Shown here: one piece after another, positions 14,575 through 16,062 of the stretch
Numbering within the stretch: the first letter of the stretch is position 1
Layout of the letters: every line of letters begins with the position of its first letter
Assembly: GCA_002506875.1 (NCBI GenBank)
Contig: DAYJ01000105.1
Span: 1-16,062 of the forward strand
Direction of reading: 5' to 3'
Source of the DNA: Euryarchaeota archaeon UBA40
Lineage (GTDB): Archaea > Thermoplasmatota > Poseidoniia > Poseidoniales > Thalassarchaeaceae
DNA length: 16,062 nt
Program-made: the position numbers and the translations under genes
The notes under the pieces: generated by a model
Told to the model about the DNA's origin: nothing
Database searches by the model: none
What the model saw: the letters and a program-made list of their open reading frames with translations, nothing else

Positions 14575-16062
14575 TCAGATGTCGAGATCTGCTAGATCGT
14601 CCTCAAGTGATGATAAGGCATCACGTTGGGTTGGGTCCGCAGGCATGGGTACACCGTTCCGGATAGATTGTCGATGCTCAGACATAGAATCGACTTCACG
14701 GAGTTGCCGTTCAGTCTCATGGAAGTCTTGAACTTCCTTTGATCCAAGAATTGCTGAGGTTGGAACAAGGCCTAGGTCAGATCTGTTTGAGATGCTGACC
14801 CCATGTGTCTCTGAAGGTTCAGGCAAAGGTTCCCAAGTAGAGCGAACGTCCCCCTCTTTTGTTTCTAGATTGCTGTCTTCTTCTTTCCGTTCTGGATCCA
14901 TTTCCTGAAGGGCCCGGTCATCAATCTCAGGGCGTTGCACCCCAACTAGTCGACCGGTCTCGAAAGGTAACATACCGGATCTTTGGAAGCGCCATATTGG
15001 TCCATGGAATCCCCCTTCCTCACCTGAGAGTGCCTCGAGACGCTTCGCCATCTTCTCCAGCGCTTCAATAGTCGAGGCAAGATCTACGGATTGCCCCGCG
15101 TCTCTCTGGTCTGCATCGATATAGATGTCATCGAGGGCTGAGTGGATAAGTGCTTGAGTTTCAGCAGCGATGCGCGGCAGCGTCTCAGGACGTGTAAGCA
15201 TTCGCTCAATCGCTTCAATTCGGCTTCCAGGCATACCAAGGTCATTGAGGCTACGGAGCACGTCACGCATTTGTCCAATGGTAGTGGCTGCTTCTTCGTA
15301 ACCACGAATTATGTCTTCCAAATCGAGTACTACATCGTTGACAATTTGCCCGAGCATGTGATGCAGGCGTTGTTGAACCGACCAGCGTGTCAGACCACGG
15401 ACCGCAGAAGCAGTCTCTGGAGCCTGTTGTTCAAGAAGATCCATGACTTCAGTCGAAAGAAGGTGACGTGGTGTTGCTGCAACTTCATCAACTGTGTGTT
15501 GAATAACCGCTAGCCCTCTCTCGACAGCGCGATCGAGGAGAACCATAGATAGGCCACGATTACGAGCACCTTCCATTCGTTCAAGCACTGGTTCGAGTGC
15601 ACGCAGCCCCTCGTCGTCAAGGAGGGCTCGTGCGAGTGGCTCTTCTTGGAGGCGGGCGCGGATACGGTCAGCTTCAGCAATGTCAACTAGAGCCTGTTCG
15701 TGAGCTTCGGTGAGTTCTTCTGCATCAGCAATCATCTCTCTGAGTTCTGCTTCTGCCTGCGCCTTCCGAGCATCCAGATCGCCTAGTTCCCGCATCAGAG
15801 TCCGTCGTTCTGACATGAGTTCTTTCAATTCGGTCTGAAGGAGGGATTGCCTCCTCTCGAGGTCATTCGTGCGGCCTCGATCTTCGTCGATTTGCCTTCT
15901 TAGAGTGTGGAGGTCGCCTTCAAGCGCTGCAACCTCGGCTCGATGATTTCTCATTCGTACTTCGGCTTCCTTTGTTTCAGCTTCAGCGAGACGGTGTCGG
16001 TCACGTAGAGATGCGACCTGTTCGGAGAGGACACGTTGGACTCGCTCATCTTCGTTGAGTGC
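14575..16062 (-). CDS. Long coiled-coil protein with acidic tail (5' end outside window)
   Basis: The frame stays open to the right edge, 108 bases beyond the first in-window ATG (15954), so the gene starts outside the window; 495 residues are visible. Residues 1-150 of this part form an almost unbroken heptad-like coiled coil rich in Glu, Arg, Leu and Ala. Residues about 150-370 are helical and more globular, with several short repeats of helix-turn-helix length. The last 120 residues are acidic, low in hydrophobics and probably disordered, ending in LEDDLADLDI. This resembles SMC-, kinesin- or tether-like structural proteins in general form only; no ATPase motif is visible in this part. It is followed by a small membrane protein gene, which could anchor it. 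Function unknown. Confidence 0.75.
   Translation of the reverse strand, partial: ALNEDERVQRVLSEQVASLRDRHRLAEAETKEAEVRMRNHRAEVAALEGDLHTLRRQIDEDRGRTNDLERRQSLLQTELKELMSERRTLMRELGDLDARKAQAEAELREMIADAEELTEAHEQALVDIAEADRIRARLQEEPLARALLDDEGLRALEPVLERMEGARNRGLSMVLLDRAVERGLAVIQHTVDEVAATPRHLLSTEVMDLLEQQAPETASAVRGLTRWSVQQRLHHMLGQIVNDVVLDLEDIIRGYEEAATTIGQMRDVLRSLNDLGMPGSRIEAIERMLTRPETLPRIAAETQALIHSALDDIYIDADQRDAGQSVDLASTIEALEKMAKRLEALSGEEGGFHGPIWRFQRSGMLPFETGRLVGVQRPEIDDRALQEMDPERKEEDSNLETKEGDVRSTWEPLPEPSETHGVSISNRSDLGLVPTSAILGSKEVQDFHETERQLREVDSMSEHRQSIRNGVPMPADPTQRDALSSLEDDLADLDI

Noticed and set aside
1..16062. CRISPR arrays, tRNAs, insertion sequences, toxin-antitoxin or phage genes
   Set aside because: No regularly spaced direct repeats, cloverleaf-like segments, transposase motifs or terminal repeats were seen on reading both strands.

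Overview
The window most likely comes from an uncultured marine euryarchaeon of the Thermoplasmatota, probably Marine Group II or III (Poseidoniales-like); the phylum is more secure than the group. Archaeal marks are an MC1-type chromatin protein, a Cdc48/VAT-type double AAA+ ATPase with its N domain, TATA-box promoters about 40 bases upstream of genes, and Shine-Dalgarno sites of the GGTGAT kind. Base composition is mid-range and genes are tightly packed. The succinate dehydrogenase, the aldehyde dehydrogenase and one orphan membrane protein look bacterial in flavour, which is common in aerobic marine archaea. I see no tRNA, rRNA, CRISPR array, insertion sequence, phage gene or attachment site. 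No stretch over 300 bases lacks a gene; the largest gap is 1537-1727.

Layout, left part (1-2309, + strand): the C-terminal end of a large, probably glycosylated surface protein with one membrane anchor (cut by the window edge); a stand-alone Lrp/AsnC ligand-binding (RAM) domain; the MC1 chromatin gene with a clear promoter, ribosome site and 3' hairpin; and an uncharacterised six-helix membrane protein.

Middle part (2318-7506, - strand): sdhC-sdhA-sdhB, a complete aerobic-type succinate dehydrogenase with a single large membrane subunit, genes abutting and each well supplied with a ribosome site. Upstream on the same strand is an aldehyde dehydrogenase with all catalytic residues. Its leader holds a 20-base inverted repeat that looks like an operator. 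The enzyme's product may feed central metabolism, but its substrate cannot be read from the sequence.

Right part (7627-14329, + strand): Cdc48 divergent from the aldehyde dehydrogenase, a PRC-barrel protein whose ribosome site directly follows the cdc48 stop codon, then a three-gene membrane module: a DUF4350-like protein with an extracytoplasmic, calcium-loop-bearing insert, a DUF58 protein and an eight-helix membrane protein. In many prokaryotes DUF58 and DUF4350 proteins sit with a MoxR AAA+ ATPase; here no MoxR is present and the nearest AAA+ gene is cdc48. This module is the part I find least explained.

Far right (14309-16062, - strand): a small two-helix membrane protein preceded by a long coiled-coil protein whose start lies beyond the window. 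Its 3' end overlaps the end of the eight-helix gene on the other strand.
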